Positions 7,175 through 15,906 of a stretch of DNA of 41,865 nt are shown piece after piece. Both the position numbers and the translations under genes were made by a program. Numbering within the stretch: position 1 is the stretch's first letter; every line of letters begins with the position of its first letter. Below the pieces are notes generated by a model, which was not told the origin of the DNA, did no database searches, and was given only the letters and a program-made list of their open reading frames with translations. This stretch comes from Bradyrhizobium jicamae (GTDB lineage Bacteria; Pseudomonadota; Alphaproteobacteria; Rhizobiales; Xanthobacteraceae), in the NCBI RefSeq assembly GCF_018130215.1, contig NZ_JAFCKQ010000061.1:1-41865 (forward strand). The letters are read 5' to 3'.

Positions 7175-8461
7175 ATGATTGTTGGAGATTATGCCTACAG
7201 AATCTGGCGCTATGCTGCATTTGCCGGGGCGGCGGCGATATTTTTCGGCGCGAGCTGGTTCATCGTGACAACGTTGCCGCCGCGTGAGTTGGTGATGGCG
7301 ACTGGCGCCGAAGGCGGGGCCAATTACGAACTGGGGATCCGTTACCGTGACATCCTGGCGAAAGATGGTGTCAAGCTGCAGCTGCGGCCGACTGCCGGCA
7401 GCCTGGACAATCTGAGATATCTGATCGATCCGACGTCGCAGGTCAGTGTTGGATTCATACAGGGCGGAACCGCAACCAGGAAGAAAGCCCCGGAGTTGGA
7501 GTCGCTCGGCACTGTGTTTTATGAACCATTATGGCTTTTTCGCCGAGCTGGAATCGGGGAAGGCGCACAGGGATTGCGCGGCCGCCGACTTTCGATAGGT
7601 CCCGAGGGAAGCGGTGGGCGTGCCTTGGCGAAGCAAGTCCTCGAAAGGACCAGACTTGACAGTGTTGTCAGCGAGTTGTCGGGATTTCCCCCGCAGGCTG
7701 CCGCTGAAAAGCTGATCGCCGGCGACATCGACGCGGCGTTTATTGTGACTGCCTGGGAGTCTCCAGTGGTCCAGTCTCTTCTCCACGCCACAGGCATCGA
7801 GCTTTCGACCGCTCAGCGCGCGGATGCTTTCGTGGCAATTTATCCTTACTTGCACAAATTGATGCTACCAGCCGGGGTCATCGATCTCTTGGCGAACCGC
7901 CCGCCGAACGACGTTGTGCTGTTGGCGCCGAAAGCCAGCCTTGCCGTGCGCGCCGATCTGCATCCTGCATTGCAGTATCTGTTGCTCAATGCAGCCGTCG
8001 AGATTCATTCTCCGCCGGGGATTTTCCAGAAGGCGGGCGAGTTTCCAGCTGCCGAAGCAATCGACATTCCGCTCAGCCAAGAAGCGCAGCGCTTTTACAA
8101 GGCGGGGCGGCCTTTCTTGCAAGGCTACCTTCCATTCTGGGCTGCGACGCTGGTCGAGAAGCTCCTGGTCGTGTTTGTTCCATTGGTCGCGCTGCTCTTC
8201 CCCGCATTCAAGTTGCTGCCGCAGTCGTACGACTGGATGATGCAGCTCCGGATCAGGCGCCTCTATGACGAGATCAGGTTGATCGAGAGCGAGATGCAGG
8301 CGCAAGGAGTGAAGATTGACCTCGGCGCGCTGAACACGAAACTGGATCTGATTGATCAACGCGCGAACCATCTGCAATTGCCGAATGTTTATGCAAGCAG
8401 TTTATATACACTGCGAAGCCACATTGATCTCGTGCGCACGCGTCTTGCCGCGTTGACCTGA
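7175..8461 (+). CDS. TAXI-family TRAP-type solute-binding protein with membrane anchors
   Basis: 428 residues. An N-terminal hydrophobic segment (about 12-34) acts as a signal anchor. It is followed by a TAXI-type binding domain starting ELVMATGAEGGANYELGIRYRDIL and containing the paired lobes with GRRLSIGPEGSGGRALA at about 136-152. Unlike a simple periplasmic protein, it has a second hydrophobic segment near 327-350 (KLLLVVFVPLVALLFPAFKLL region) and then a charged, probably coiled-coil cytoplasmic tail of about 75 residues. No TRAP permease subunit is encoded nearby, so it may sense a ligand or serve a distant permease. A FixK/Fnr box lies upstream. The start is supported by GAGGA ten bases before the ATG. 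Confidence 0.85.
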   Translation: MIVGDYAYRIWRYAAFAGAAAIFFGASWFIVTTLPPRELVMATGAEGGANYELGIRYRDILAKDGVKLQLRPTAGSLDNLRYLIDPTSQVSVGFIQGGTATRKKAPELESLGTVFYEPLWLFRRAGIGEGAQGLRGRRLSIGPEGSGGRALAKQVLERTRLDSVVSELSGFPPQAAAEKLIAGDIDAAFIVTAWESPVVQSLLHATGIELSTAQRADAFVAIYPYLHKLMLPAGVIDLLANRPPNDVVLLAPKASLAVRADLHPALQYLLLNAAVEIHSPPGIFQKAGEFPAAEAIDIPLSQEAQRFYKAGRPFLQGYLPFWAATLVEKLLVVFVPLVALLFPAFKLLPQSYDWMMQLRIRRLYDEIRLIESEMQAQGVKIDLGALNTKLDLIDQRANHLQLPNVYASSLYTLRSHIDLVRTRLAALT

Positions 8462-8823
8462 CGCTATTGCTGATGGGAGAGGAGCAGCGCAAACTGTCAA
8501 TGCGGGCTATGGTGGAGCCGACATGGGCCGAGTGCCGCGCGCTTCAGACAAATTCTTGAAAGGCAGGAATCGACAAGCCTGCGGTCGAATGGAAGGAGGG
8601 TCGTCGACGCTACGGAGTCCGCGCAGCAAGTTGTGTGTACTCGCGTCGAAAGGGCTTTGGATAGACGCGGAAGAGCGGATGCGCCGGAGCGGGAGCAGGG
8701 AGGCCGTGGGTTACGATCTCTATGGCTTCTCAGTCCCGTCGAAGGGATTCGCCGCGGTGGAAGCGTGGCGCGTGTCGCTCCATCTCACCGTCGTGCGAAG
8801 CGGCACTCCTTCGCCGTATGGCG
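8462..8823. other. Intergenic stretch with only shadow frames
   Basis: The two overlapping forward frames here are Arg/Ser-rich, change frame without conserved motifs and have no ribosome binding site. I see no supported feature. Confidence 0.45.
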
Positions 8824-8916
8824 CTACAGAAAGAGAAACGCTGCGAGCGCGACCGCGCCTGCCACGATTGAGGCGTATCCGACGATCATAATCCAGTCGA
8901 TAAGTCTGCTCGTCAT
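8824..8916 (-). CDS. 30-residue single-span membrane protein
   Basis: MTSRLIDW followed by a hydrophobic run to the end (IMIVGYASIV…ALAAFLFL). The polar start and uninterrupted hydrophobic helix are typical of bacterial miniproteins. No Shine-Dalgarno sequence is obvious and no family is recognised. The call rests on the coherent composition of the complete short frame. Confidence 0.45.
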   Translation of the reverse strand: MTSRLIDWIMIVGYASIVAGAVALAAFLFL

Positions 8917-9119
8917 GCTGGGACGGTTGTCCCAGACGCCAGCACGAGAATTCAAGTCAAGGCACGCACCGCCCGCCTCCGCAAGACTGCAGGCTGGGCG
9001 CCTTCGCCAATGGCCTCTAGAGGCCCAATTGGGCCACGCGCGGCTGGCACAAACTGCATTTCGCTGGAACTCAAGTAACTTATGTTAGTTAGATGAGCAT
9101 GATCATCGGAGATCATGCC

Positions 9120-9281
9120 ATGTTGCAAAACGACGAATCCGTTCGCTGCAAGTGCGGCCGTCAGATGAACAATCTCCGACTATTCTGCGACAGCCAGACA
9201 CAAACGGAATTCCTAACCGAGCGGTGTCGCGATTGCGGCGTGATCCGGGCGGATCAGGTCCGGTCACCCAGTCATGTGTGA
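9120..9281 (+). CDS. Small CxC…C…CxxC putative zinc-binding protein
   Basis: 53 residues from the ATG at 9120, chosen because GGAGA lies 7 bases upstream; an earlier in-frame ATG at 9093 has no such signal. Cysteines at residues 10, 12, 23, 36 and 39 (RCKCGRQM… and ERCRDCGV) suggest a zinc ribbon. Its stop overlaps the start of the next small gene by 8 bases, so the two are probably translated together. A degraded copy of the junction between these two genes lies near 20960-21020. Function unknown. Confidence 0.55.
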   Translation: MLQNDESVRCKCGRQMNNLRLFCDSQTQTEFLTERCRDCGVIRADQVRSPSHV

Positions 9282-9432
9282 GAGGTGCCTCCAGAATGAC
9301 GAGCATATAGCTCGCATCAGGCGGCTATTGGAGCGAATGACCGATCAGGAAATCATAGATCGGTTCGCTGTGATGATCGAAGAATACGAGGCTGAGAAGC
9401 GCGGATTGCATCCGCCGGAGCCCAAGGAGTAA
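9274..9432 (+). CDS. 52-residue protein with N-terminal CxxC
   Basis: MCERCLQNDEHIARIRRLLE… is a complete short frame, with a CxxC at residues 2-5 and then two amphipathic helices (RIRRLLERMTDQEIIDRF, EEYEAEKRGL). It overlaps the preceding zinc-ribbon gene by 8 bases. Coding quality is good throughout and the termination is clean. No family recognised. Confidence 0.55.
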   Translation: MCERCLQNDEHIARIRRLLERMTDQEIIDRFAVMIEEYEAEKRGLHPPEPKE

Positions 9433-9502
9433 GGCCGCCTCAGTGAAGGCGCTTAACTTACTGTAAGGCCCGCGCAAGCGGCGCGGCATACAATCCCGCT
9501 CC

Positions 9503-9589
9503 ATGGACCGGGATCAGCTTTATTTCCGTCTGTCGCTTATCGGGGTGGCGATCGCAGCCGCCTTCGCGATCTACGTGGTGGTCGCATAA
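9503..9589 (+). CDS. 28-residue single-span membrane protein
   Basis: MDRDQLYFRLS followed by one hydrophobic helix (LIGVAIAAAFAIYVVVA) and a stop. It has the same architecture as the 30-residue protein at 8824-8916, but without clear sequence identity. No strong ribosome binding site. Function unknown. Confidence 0.45.
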   Translation: MDRDQLYFRLSLIGVAIAAAFAIYVVVA

Positions 9590-9613
9590 GGCTGACCGAC
9601 CATTTGGGCCGCA

Positions 9614-9847
9614 TCACCAGTCAAGAAGCAAACACAGCGATCCGACTACGAGACAAGCGATGACGAAGAAGACAAGGCAGAAAAGAAAGGTCCGCCGCCG
9701 TGAAGGCTCGCGCTGTGACGACGGCTCCAGCTTTCCCGGGAAAACATGAAAGCGGAGTTGGTCCTTGGGGAGGTTTTCCCGCTCAAGCATTTCGCGAACC
9801 CGCATTCGCCGCTCGTCAGTCCAGAATTCGTCGTTGTCGTCTTCCAT
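9614..9847 (-). CDS. Small tail-anchored membrane protein
   Basis: 77 residues. The N-terminal half is highly charged (MEDDNDEFWTDERRMRVREMLERE), the middle is basic and Ser-rich, and the C-terminus is one transmembrane helix (FLFCLVFFVIACLVVGSLCLLL). The topology suggests a cytoplasmic head anchored at the C-terminus. No known domain. Confidence 0.6.
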   Translation of the reverse strand: MEDDNDEFWTDERRMRVREMLERENLPKDQLRFHVFPGKLEPSSQREPSRRRTFLFCLVFFVIACLVVGSLCLLLDW

Positions 9848-10118
9848 CAGGCACCGATAAGCGCCGGTTGGTCCGACAACTTCAGCCCCCGGTGTCGGCT
9901 AGAGCGTTTCGTGTTCGGATTACCAGAAATGAAAAGGACTGCTCGCGTTGCAGCCCCTCGACAAAAAATTGGTCGGCTGAGAACCATCATCACTGCAGTG
10001 CGTACTGTTTGCCGCAAGATCGTTCGGATGTGGATTCCGTAATTGCCCGGATCGCAACTTTAACGTTAAGGCCAGAAGCGATAACTGCAACGGCACCGCG
10101 CCGTGTATGTTTGGCGGT

Positions 10119-10274
10119 ATGAACGATTATCTTGCAAAGCGCGAAGACCTCGAAGCTCTCAGGCTTTTACGCGCCTTCTCGAAACTCAGCGATCCAGACA
10201 AGCGGCGGGCCGTCTTGGAATTCGTCGAAGCGATGTTGCCTGCTGAGAAGCCGCAGAGGCTGTCGCACGAATAG
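10119..10274 (+). CDS. 51-residue helical protein, resembles the C-terminal helix of HTH regulators
   Basis: MNDYLAKREDLEALRLLRAF… then SKLSDPDKRRAVLEFVEAML. The second half resembles the short helical tail found after the DNA-binding domain of small XRE-type regulators (D-P-x-x-R-R-A-x-x-x-F/L-V-E). The helix-turn-helix itself is absent, so this is either a mini-protein or a fragment. The frame is complete, with an ATG and a clean stop. Confidence 0.5.
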   Translation: MNDYLAKREDLEALRLLRAFSKLSDPDKRRAVLEFVEAMLPAEKPQRLSHE

Positions 10275-10494
10275 GCCTTGCGACACGCACCGCCAGTTGC
10301 TGTGCGTGGCCGCCGATCCGTCCGAAGAGGGGGAGTGTGCGCCCTCTTCTGGTCCGAGGTTTACGTCAAGGAAGGCGGCCAGTGCGAAATCCGCTTGCTG
10401 ACAGCGGCCATCAAGCCGCAACCCCTCGGCGTCCCTGCTTCGCCTTCAGCTTGGTTTTCTGGACGCGACTGAAAGCGTGGAGCGTCCGGCTTTT

Positions 10495-10632
10495 CACCTT
10501 GAGCGTCGCCATCTGGGGGCGATGGCACGTGCGCCGCTGATCTTCTCCTGGAAGATCTTCTCAGCACCAGCGGCTATCAGGGCCTCGAGCTGACCCGACA
10601 GATGATGGCCTTCTGCCGAATCGGCTGATCGA
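10495..10632 (-). pseudogene. Serine recombinase (resolvase) fragment
   Basis: The reverse strand reads SGQLEALIAAGAEKIFQEKISGAR, matching the stretch of Tn3-type resolvases between the first strand and the DR-P-x-L motif, and then diverges and stops. The catalytic serine region and the HTH are missing. Like the integrase remnants elsewhere, it marks past mobile-element activity. Confidence 0.6.
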
Positions 10633-10729
10633 ACCAATCGTTCTACGTAGCACGCCAAGCGCACAGGTACGAAGCGGACGTTAGTGAGCGATTGACTCGA
10701 TAGTGGGCAGCTTCATACCTGTTTTAACT

Positions 10730-10903
10730 TTAGTCGGTCCAAGTGCGGTCTCCGCACCGTTCGCATTCAAACGTATGAATGACGACTCCACTTTCAGATT
10801 CCAGGATAGTTCTGACGAGGGTGAGCTTTGCTCCGCAAACACGGCAGTCATGATGTGATCGATCTGGGACAGTGGCGATCTTCTCAGCTCGAAATAGATC
10901 CAC
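10730..10903 (-). CDS. Small zinc-ribbon protein
   Basis: 57 residues from a GTG start; the frame stays open about 30 codons further upstream without an ATG, so the start is uncertain. Two Cys pairs, CRVCG (residues 20-24) and CERCG (47-51), flank a beta-strand spacer (KLTLVRTILESESGVVIHTFE), a classic four-Cys zinc ribbon. The C-terminus DRTWTD follows immediately. Such proteins are common in Bradyrhizobium relatives. Function unknown. This frame differs from the longer overlapping reverse frame, which lacks any motif. Confidence 0.6.
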   Translation of the reverse strand: MDLFRAEKIATVPDRSHHDCRVCGAKLTLVRTILESESGVVIHTFECERCGDRTWTD

Positions 10904-11954
10904 GGCGGCCGCGCAATCGATTCTGGAACAGGTAAATGCTCTCGCATTCGCTATACTGGCATGCGTGGCGTTCGCAATTGTCTGGCGGATGCCCCATCAG
11001 CGCCGGCCGCCCATGTAAGCCATCGAAGGAAGCCTGCTGTTCGCGATGGGTGCAGGGCTGGAGAGTAACGGGCGTGAAGCTTACGGCGATTCACGACCAA
11101 GCGGTGTGGCCAAATCCACACTGTGGACAACAATGCAGTCTCCTCGGAACGCACGCTTACGTCGCTTCGATTTCGGAATGCGATCCAGATTAGACTAGTG
11201 CTTGGTGCTGGCTCGATTAAATTGGAAAGAAGGTGCCGCTGTCGCTTCAAGGCTCTCTCTAACCCGAACGAGTTTCTCAGCATCCGGATCGTCAGTGCCG
11301 GGTAAATCGAAGACCGCCCCCTGTGCGAGTAATATGGCGCCAACTACGATCCCGCCCTCGGCAGGGACACATTGGTCGAGCCTAAGTCAAAGCGTGACAT
11401 TCGGTCCGGAAGCCATGCCTGACGAAACCCCTCAAACAACTGCTTTATGTGATCGATCCGAGCGCTCCAAGTATTCAGCCATCTTGCTGGCCGTCACCAT
11501 CCGAAATCTAAAATTGTTCCGCGCGCCAGATCTCTACGTCGGTCCCGGGCCAGGCCCGCCTCGCGCTTCGGGACGGCGAGGGGGGCACCCCACTTGGACG
11601 GGCCACCCCCGTCGCGCGCGCTTTCACGTGGTCCAGAATTATCTAGGACCCCGCCACCGAATTTATAGACGAAGCCGCAAGGTAGCTGACACGCGGGTTG
11701 ATTTCGGGCCGCAGGATCTGGCGCCGTGCCGAGCGGGTTCAGGTCCGGGGCTCGACGACGCTGCGGTGATTAGTTTCGGATCCCGTTCGCTTCTCCCCCA
11801 ACAGCGGTATGACACCAGACTTCCTGGGAGGTCAGAGTTGGGCCAATTTCGGACCCATGCGCCGCAACAAAGAGCGCCTTCAATACCGCCCCTCGATCAT
11901 CAATATCCGGGATATATTCGGGGGGGTACTGACCGCTTTGTGAGGGATGATCCA
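10904..11954. other. About 1 kb without a supported gene
   Basis: This stretch precedes the cyclic-nucleotide-binding membrane protein. Frames run through it, including an in-frame 5' extension of that gene, but they are rich in Arg/Pro/Ser and show no domain. A purine-rich GTGAGGGA sits just before the real start at 11955. It may be decayed DNA; I recognise no gene in it. Confidence 0.4.
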
Positions 11955-12773
11955 ATGGAGCCCATCAGTGCAGATCCTTCCACGATACTAAACCGCATCC
12001 TTGATACGGCCGCGGATAATCTCAGGGTCGCAAAGGTTCTGGTCCAGATGGGACTTGATCCCAACAACATCACCTACGACGCACTTTTTAATCGGCTGCT
12101 TGAAATTGTGTTGGCCAATATCACGCTCGCCAACATGTTCGCCTTGGTTGGCGCCATTTTCTTTGTCGCTACCTTGCTGATGCAGAGAATGGTTCCGCTG
12201 CGGGTCGCGAACATGATCGCATGTACATTCTTCACAATCTCCGGCGCGCTTTCCGGAAGCATCGCGACCTTTCTGCTTTATCTACTGTTGCTGCCGGTCA
12301 ATGCCGTTCGCCTCCGCCAACTGCTCAAGCTCGTTAAGAAGGCACGCGATGCGATGCAGGGTGACATGTCGATGGAATGGCTCAAACCGTTCATGAGCGA
12401 CCGCAGATATAACCGGGGCGACCGATTGTTCAGGAAGGGTGATGCGGCTGCCGAAATGTTTCTCACCGTCACAGGAAAGTTCCAGGTCAAGGAAATCGGC
12501 GTCGAGCTTCCGCCAGGACGTTTCATGGGAGAACTTGGCTTTCTTGCGCCCAATAATCGACGAACCGGAACGGTCGAATGCATCGAAGACGGCCAAGTCT
12601 TGACCATAACTTATGAACGGCTGCTTGAAATCTACTTTCAAAATCCGCAATTTGCCTATTAAGTGCTCATCCTGACCAGCCATCGGCTCCTCGAAAACAT
12701 CGCGCGGCTGGAAGCAACTCTCGCACAGGAGAAAGCGGCGCGACAGACCTCAGCCGAGGATGGCATAGCTTGA
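11955..12773 (+). pseudogene. Membrane protein with cyclic-nucleotide-binding domain, interrupted by a stop codon
   Basis: Start at the ATG at 11955 with GAGGGA nearby. Residues 1-55 are helical; two transmembrane helices follow (about 58-76 and 84-114); then a linker and a cyclic-nucleotide-binding (Crp-like) domain from about 143 to 225, with the conserved FRKGDAAAEMFLTVTGKFQV and PGRFMGELGFL (phosphate-binding cassette-like) segments. A TAA at 12660-12662 ends the frame after 235 residues. The same frame continues for 36 more sensible codons (VLILTSHRLLENIARLEATL…) to a TGA at 12771-12773, matching the helical tail expected for the family. A single base change has probably truncated the gene. 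The shortened protein may still fold, because the binding domain is essentially complete. Confidence 0.75.
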
Positions 12774-12857
12774 AACCTTGGCGCTTGATTGCTCCACCAT
12801 TGGTGACAGAACTGTCCTGGCGCAGTGCGGGTCTCGCCAGCGTCCGCTCGGGGGCAC

Positions 12858-12957
12858 GAGCGTCGGTTTGATCGCTAACGGCTGACTTCCGGTCTTACCT
12901 CAACTTCGGACGCTTAGCGTGCGTGCAAACGGTCGCGAAGCGCCAGAACGGGAAGTC
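12858..12957. repeat. Dispersed intergenic repeat, copy 1
   Basis: About 100 bases beginning GAGCGTCGGTTTGA and containing TGACTTCCG … CGGGAAGTCA as imperfect terminal inverted repeats. It aligns along its length to 37787-37888, with scattered mismatches. No coding potential. It resembles short non-autonomous or REP-type intergenic repeats. Confidence 0.65.
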
Positions 12958-13054
12958 AAAGGCGTACGCTTAGTTTTTACTCGTCCCGAATAGACAGTTG
13001 TTCGCGCTGCTTCGTCTCGACCGCGGGCGATGTCAACTGAAGTCGATCCCGATC

Positions 13055-14215
13055 CTATTCGGCTCGATGCTCACTGTGATGAATCAGGAAGGCATTCGCC
13101 GCCCGGAGATCAGGCGTCACACCTAGACCGGCTCGATCTGCTAACGCGAAGCGCCCATCGACGAGTGGTGGGAACGGTTGGGCGAGGACCGATTGAAGAG
13201 GATTTTCCATCGCGTCGTGCTCCAGGAGACCTTCACCCCCAACGGCGGCCAGCACATGTGCGGCAGCGTGCAGACCGAGCCCTGAGTTAAGCCAGTGCGG
13301 GCAATATTTCAGTCCCTTCGCGACCGCTCGCCGCGCTACGGCAAAGCAGCCAGAGATTCCGCCCCATTTACAGATATCTGGCTGTATCACCCCTAGGTGG
13401 CCCTCGTTGATCGTCGCATCGAAGGCTGCGAATCCAATGATGTTCTCGCCGCCGGCCAATGGCACGCGTGACAACATGGCGAGCTCCGCCCAGTACTCGG
13501 GCGGGTCGTCGGCCGGAATCGCCTCCTCGATCCAATCGAGTGGGAACTGGCTGAAGGCTTCGACCGCAGGGCGCGCGGTTACCAAATCCCACCCCTGGTT
13601 CGCATCGATCATGAAGCGCTCGCCCGATTTCAGGCCAGCGGTGATCTCGCGCACGTTCGCGAGGTCACTCTTCAAATCGAACGCCACCTTGAGTTTGAAG
13701 GCACGATAGCCGCGCTCGCGACACATCGCGACGTACTCTGCCGCACCCTTTGGATTGAGATTGCTCGCGTAGGCGAGCAAGGGCTCGGGCGCATTTTTGC
13801 GGCCAAGCGCCTTCCACAACGGTAGTCCGGCTTTTCGAGCGACCAGGTCCGACAAAGCGACGTCGATGCCAGCGATACAGGATGCGAAGGGGCCGGGCTC
13901 GCCGCTTTGAATGGCGTTCCGACGCATGCGTTGCGTGAGATCAATCAGGGCCGCTGCGGGCGTCGTCCAAGATCGTCCCAACGTCGCCGGAATCAGGATT
14001 GTCTCCAACAATCGAACCTTGCTCTCAGCTCCCGCTGGCGGGAAATTCGCCCAAACCTCGCCCCAACCGAAGGCACCATCCTTGTCTTCGATCCTGACCA
14101 GTAGTGCGTTTCGAGCGGGAATCGATCCGAACGAAGTGATGATCGGTTCGGTGATCGGAGCTTTAAAGTGATAGATTTCGACCCGCGTTGGTTCTAACTG
14201 CACTGCAATCCCCAT
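13055..14215 (-). CDS. Mandelate racemase/muconate lactonizing enzyme family protein (enolase superfamily)
   Basis: 386 residues from the ATG at 14215, the usual length; a longer frame upstream is the shadow of the chrA fragment. N-terminal capping domain 1-140, then the barrel with the catalytic KxK (K174, K176 in FKLKV), metal ligands D204 (MIDANQG), E230 or E231 (WIEEAIP) and E257 (GGENI), and the second lysine K283 (PDICKWGG). All catalytic residues of the MLE subgroup are present, so an active lyase, racemase or epimerase is likely. The substrate cannot be read from sequence. It stands alone in reverse orientation, downstream of a truncated transporter. Confidence 0.88.
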   Translation of the reverse strand: MGIAVQLEPTRVEIYHFKAPITEPIITSFGSIPARNALLVRIEDKDGAFGWGEVWANFPPAGAESKVRLLETILIPATLGRSWTTPAAALIDLTQRMRRNAIQSGEPGPFASCIAGIDVALSDLVARKAGLPLWKALGRKNAPEPLLAYASNLNPKGAAEYVAMCRERGYRAFKLKVAFDLKSDLANVREITAGLKSGERFMIDANQGWDLVTARPAVEAFSQFPLDWIEEAIPADDPPEYWAELAMLSRVPLAGGENIIGFAAFDATINEGHLGVIQPDICKWGGISGCFAVARRAVAKGLKYCPHWLNSGLGLHAAAHVLAAVGGEGLLEHDAMENPLQSVLAQPFPPLVDGRFALADRAGLGVTPDLRAANAFLIHHSEHRAE

Positions 14216-14481
14216 TGTAGCTAGCCTTCTATCGCTCTTGTCGAGAAGAGCGAGTGCAAGCATAACTCGTTCTGAACTTGGTGTCTGCCTGGGGTCAGTC
14301 GGTACAGTTTGTCCCGGTCTCAGCAAGGTCCGGTAGGCACCTCGCAGCGGACAGGTGGGCGCGGGTGCGTTGGTCGCGATGGGCCATTTTGCGGGGTTGC
14401 GCGATCCGCGGCAGCCAAGTCTGCTGAACGCTCGGGCAGCCGAAACCTTGCCTTCATGAGCACACGACGCAGCATGCCGGC

Positions 14482-14826
14482 TCAGACCGGTCCGCTCAGC
14501 GCGCCGGCGCCGTAGGCGAACAGGACGAGGATCGCGGCCGACGGCAGCGTGAAGCCGGTCCAGGCGACGAGGGCGCCCAGATAACCGGCCCGCATCAGCC
14601 CGATCGAGAAGCCGACCTGACTGCTGGCGGGGCCCGGCAGGAATTGGCACAGCCCGACCAGGTCGGCGAAAGCGTGCTCGTCGATCCACTTTCGTCGCAG
14701 GATGAACTCGTCCCGGAAATAGCCAATGTGCGCGATCGGACCGCCGAAGCAGGTCAGCCCGAGCTTGAAGAAGATCAGCAGCACCTCCGCCGCTGAATTA
14801 GTGCCAATGGTTTGGTCACCGGGCAC
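14482..14826 (-). pseudogene. chrA: Chromate transporter ChrA, truncated to the N-terminal part
   Basis: 114 residues from a GTG at 14826, just after the hydrolase stop. It encodes the start of a CHR domain: FFKLGLTCFGGPIAHIGYFRDEF, KWIDEHAFADLVGLCQFLPGPASSQVG and AGYLGALVAWTGFTLPSAAILV. It then stops after GALSGPV, where intact ChrA proteins continue with further helices and usually a second CHR domain. The cut falls about a quarter of the way into a full-length protein. The downstream sequence does not resume in another frame that I can see, so this is a deletion remnant. Confidence 0.75.
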
Positions 14827-14839
14827 GGATTTAGCCTCG

Positions 14840-15796
14840 CTAACGTTCAAGGGGGGCACCACGACAAATGGACTCCCATGCGCGAGCAACGCGCTCCGTG
14901 GGAAACCAATCTGTGAGGCGATTTGGATCAGGCTTGCCGGTTGGGGGCTCGATGCTGCCCCCAGTAAGTTCGCCGATAATGCCGGAACGCTCATCGAGCT
15001 TCAGTAAAGAAGGTGCACTCGCCGCCCCAACGCGTAACGAGAGTATGGCATCGAAGAAAATTGCAGCCATTTCCTGGGATCGCCCGACCGCATGCCCGAC
15101 TCCGGGTTCTTCCACAAGAGCCCACAGTGCGTCCTCTCGACGATTTAGCGCAAAGAGGCCCGTGATGATGCGCTTTCGCCACTCCAAATCCTTCTCGCCG
15201 ACAAACAAAAGCCCTGGGACACGGCGCGCAGCCGGTGGCAAAAGGGCAGAGAAATAAACACCTCCTTTGTTTACAACGAACGCGGCCACTCGTTCGGGTT
15301 TCCAAGCCGTGAATTCGTAATTGAACTCCCCGCCTGCCGAAAATCCCCACAACAGGAGTGGAGCGTTTGCCAATTCCGGATGATCAGACTGAGTTGAAAG
15401 GGAAGCGAGCGCCTCGACCAACGCTTGCCCACTGCCCTGCGCAACGTTTGCATAATTCTCGACAGAGCCGTCATGCGGTTTATCTGCAAAATGACAACCG
15501 ATCAGCGCGACATCATGGCGGCTGGCAAATTCTTGCCAAAATCTGTCGTTGACGTCTGAACGACCATCCTCATTCGATCCGGGTACAAGAACAAGGATTG
15601 CTCGAAATGATTTCACTTGCACCGGGTACCACAGCCTGAACTCAGCCGTCTCAAAGTTGGTACCAGGGCCTGCAGCCTGATCGAATGACTTTCCGGGCAA
15701 CACCTGTGCACAGGCGACGCAACCAAGTGACAGCAATATGAAACAAAACCAGATAGCCCCCCGGATGCCTCGGGATAATCTTCGAGTTGGAAGCAA
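14840..15796 (-). CDS. Exported alpha/beta-hydrolase (esterase-like)
   Basis: 318 residues from a TTG at 15796, chosen because GGAGGT lies 5 bases upstream and the resulting N-terminus is a normal signal peptide: basic LPTRRLSRGIRG, hydrophobic AIWFCFILLSLGCV, cleavage after ACA. The mature part has the hydrolase core: oxyanion-type LVLVPGSNEDGRS (68-80), nucleophile elbow GFSAG with Ser153, and a late GVGHAVG with His235; the acid residue is probably in VGEKDLEW. It lies head-to-tail with the multicopper oxidase upstream and the chrA fragment downstream. Substrate unknown. Confidence 0.75.
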   Translation of the reverse strand: MLPTRRLSRGIRGAIWFCFILLSLGCVACAQVLPGKSFDQAAGPGTNFETAEFRLWYPVQVKSFRAILVLVPGSNEDGRSDVNDRFWQEFASRHDVALIGCHFADKPHDGSVENYANVAQGSGQALVEALASLSTQSDHPELANAPLLLWGFSAGGEFNYEFTAWKPERVAAFVVNKGGVYFSALLPPAARRVPGLLFVGEKDLEWRKRIITGLFALNRREDALWALVEEPGVGHAVGRSQEMAAIFFDAILSLRVGAASAPSLLKLDERSGIIGELTGGSIEPPTGKPDPNRLTDWFPTERVARAWESICRGAPLER

Positions 15797-15906
15797 TTTT
15801 ACCTCCGGTCGATGTCCGATGCGCAATCGGTTCGCCGAACCTGCAGAACCTAACTCTTGAGAAGTGCGGAGGAACATCCAGCGCGAGTCTCGGTCGTAGC
15901 CGCGAG

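Noticed and set aside
8523..9088. 122- and 151-residue forward frames
   Set aside because: Arg/Ser-rich, no ribosome binding site, no domain; the 30-residue reverse gene fits this stretch better.
9066..9090. Possible EcfG promoter before the 9120 gene
   Set aside because: GGAAC is present but the -10 is AGTT at 16-base spacing; too weak without expression data.
11202..11954. N-terminal extension of the cyclic-nucleotide-binding protein
   Set aside because: The in-frame upstream 251 codons are Arg/Pro/Ser-rich, while a ribosome binding site and hydrophobic helices begin at 11955.
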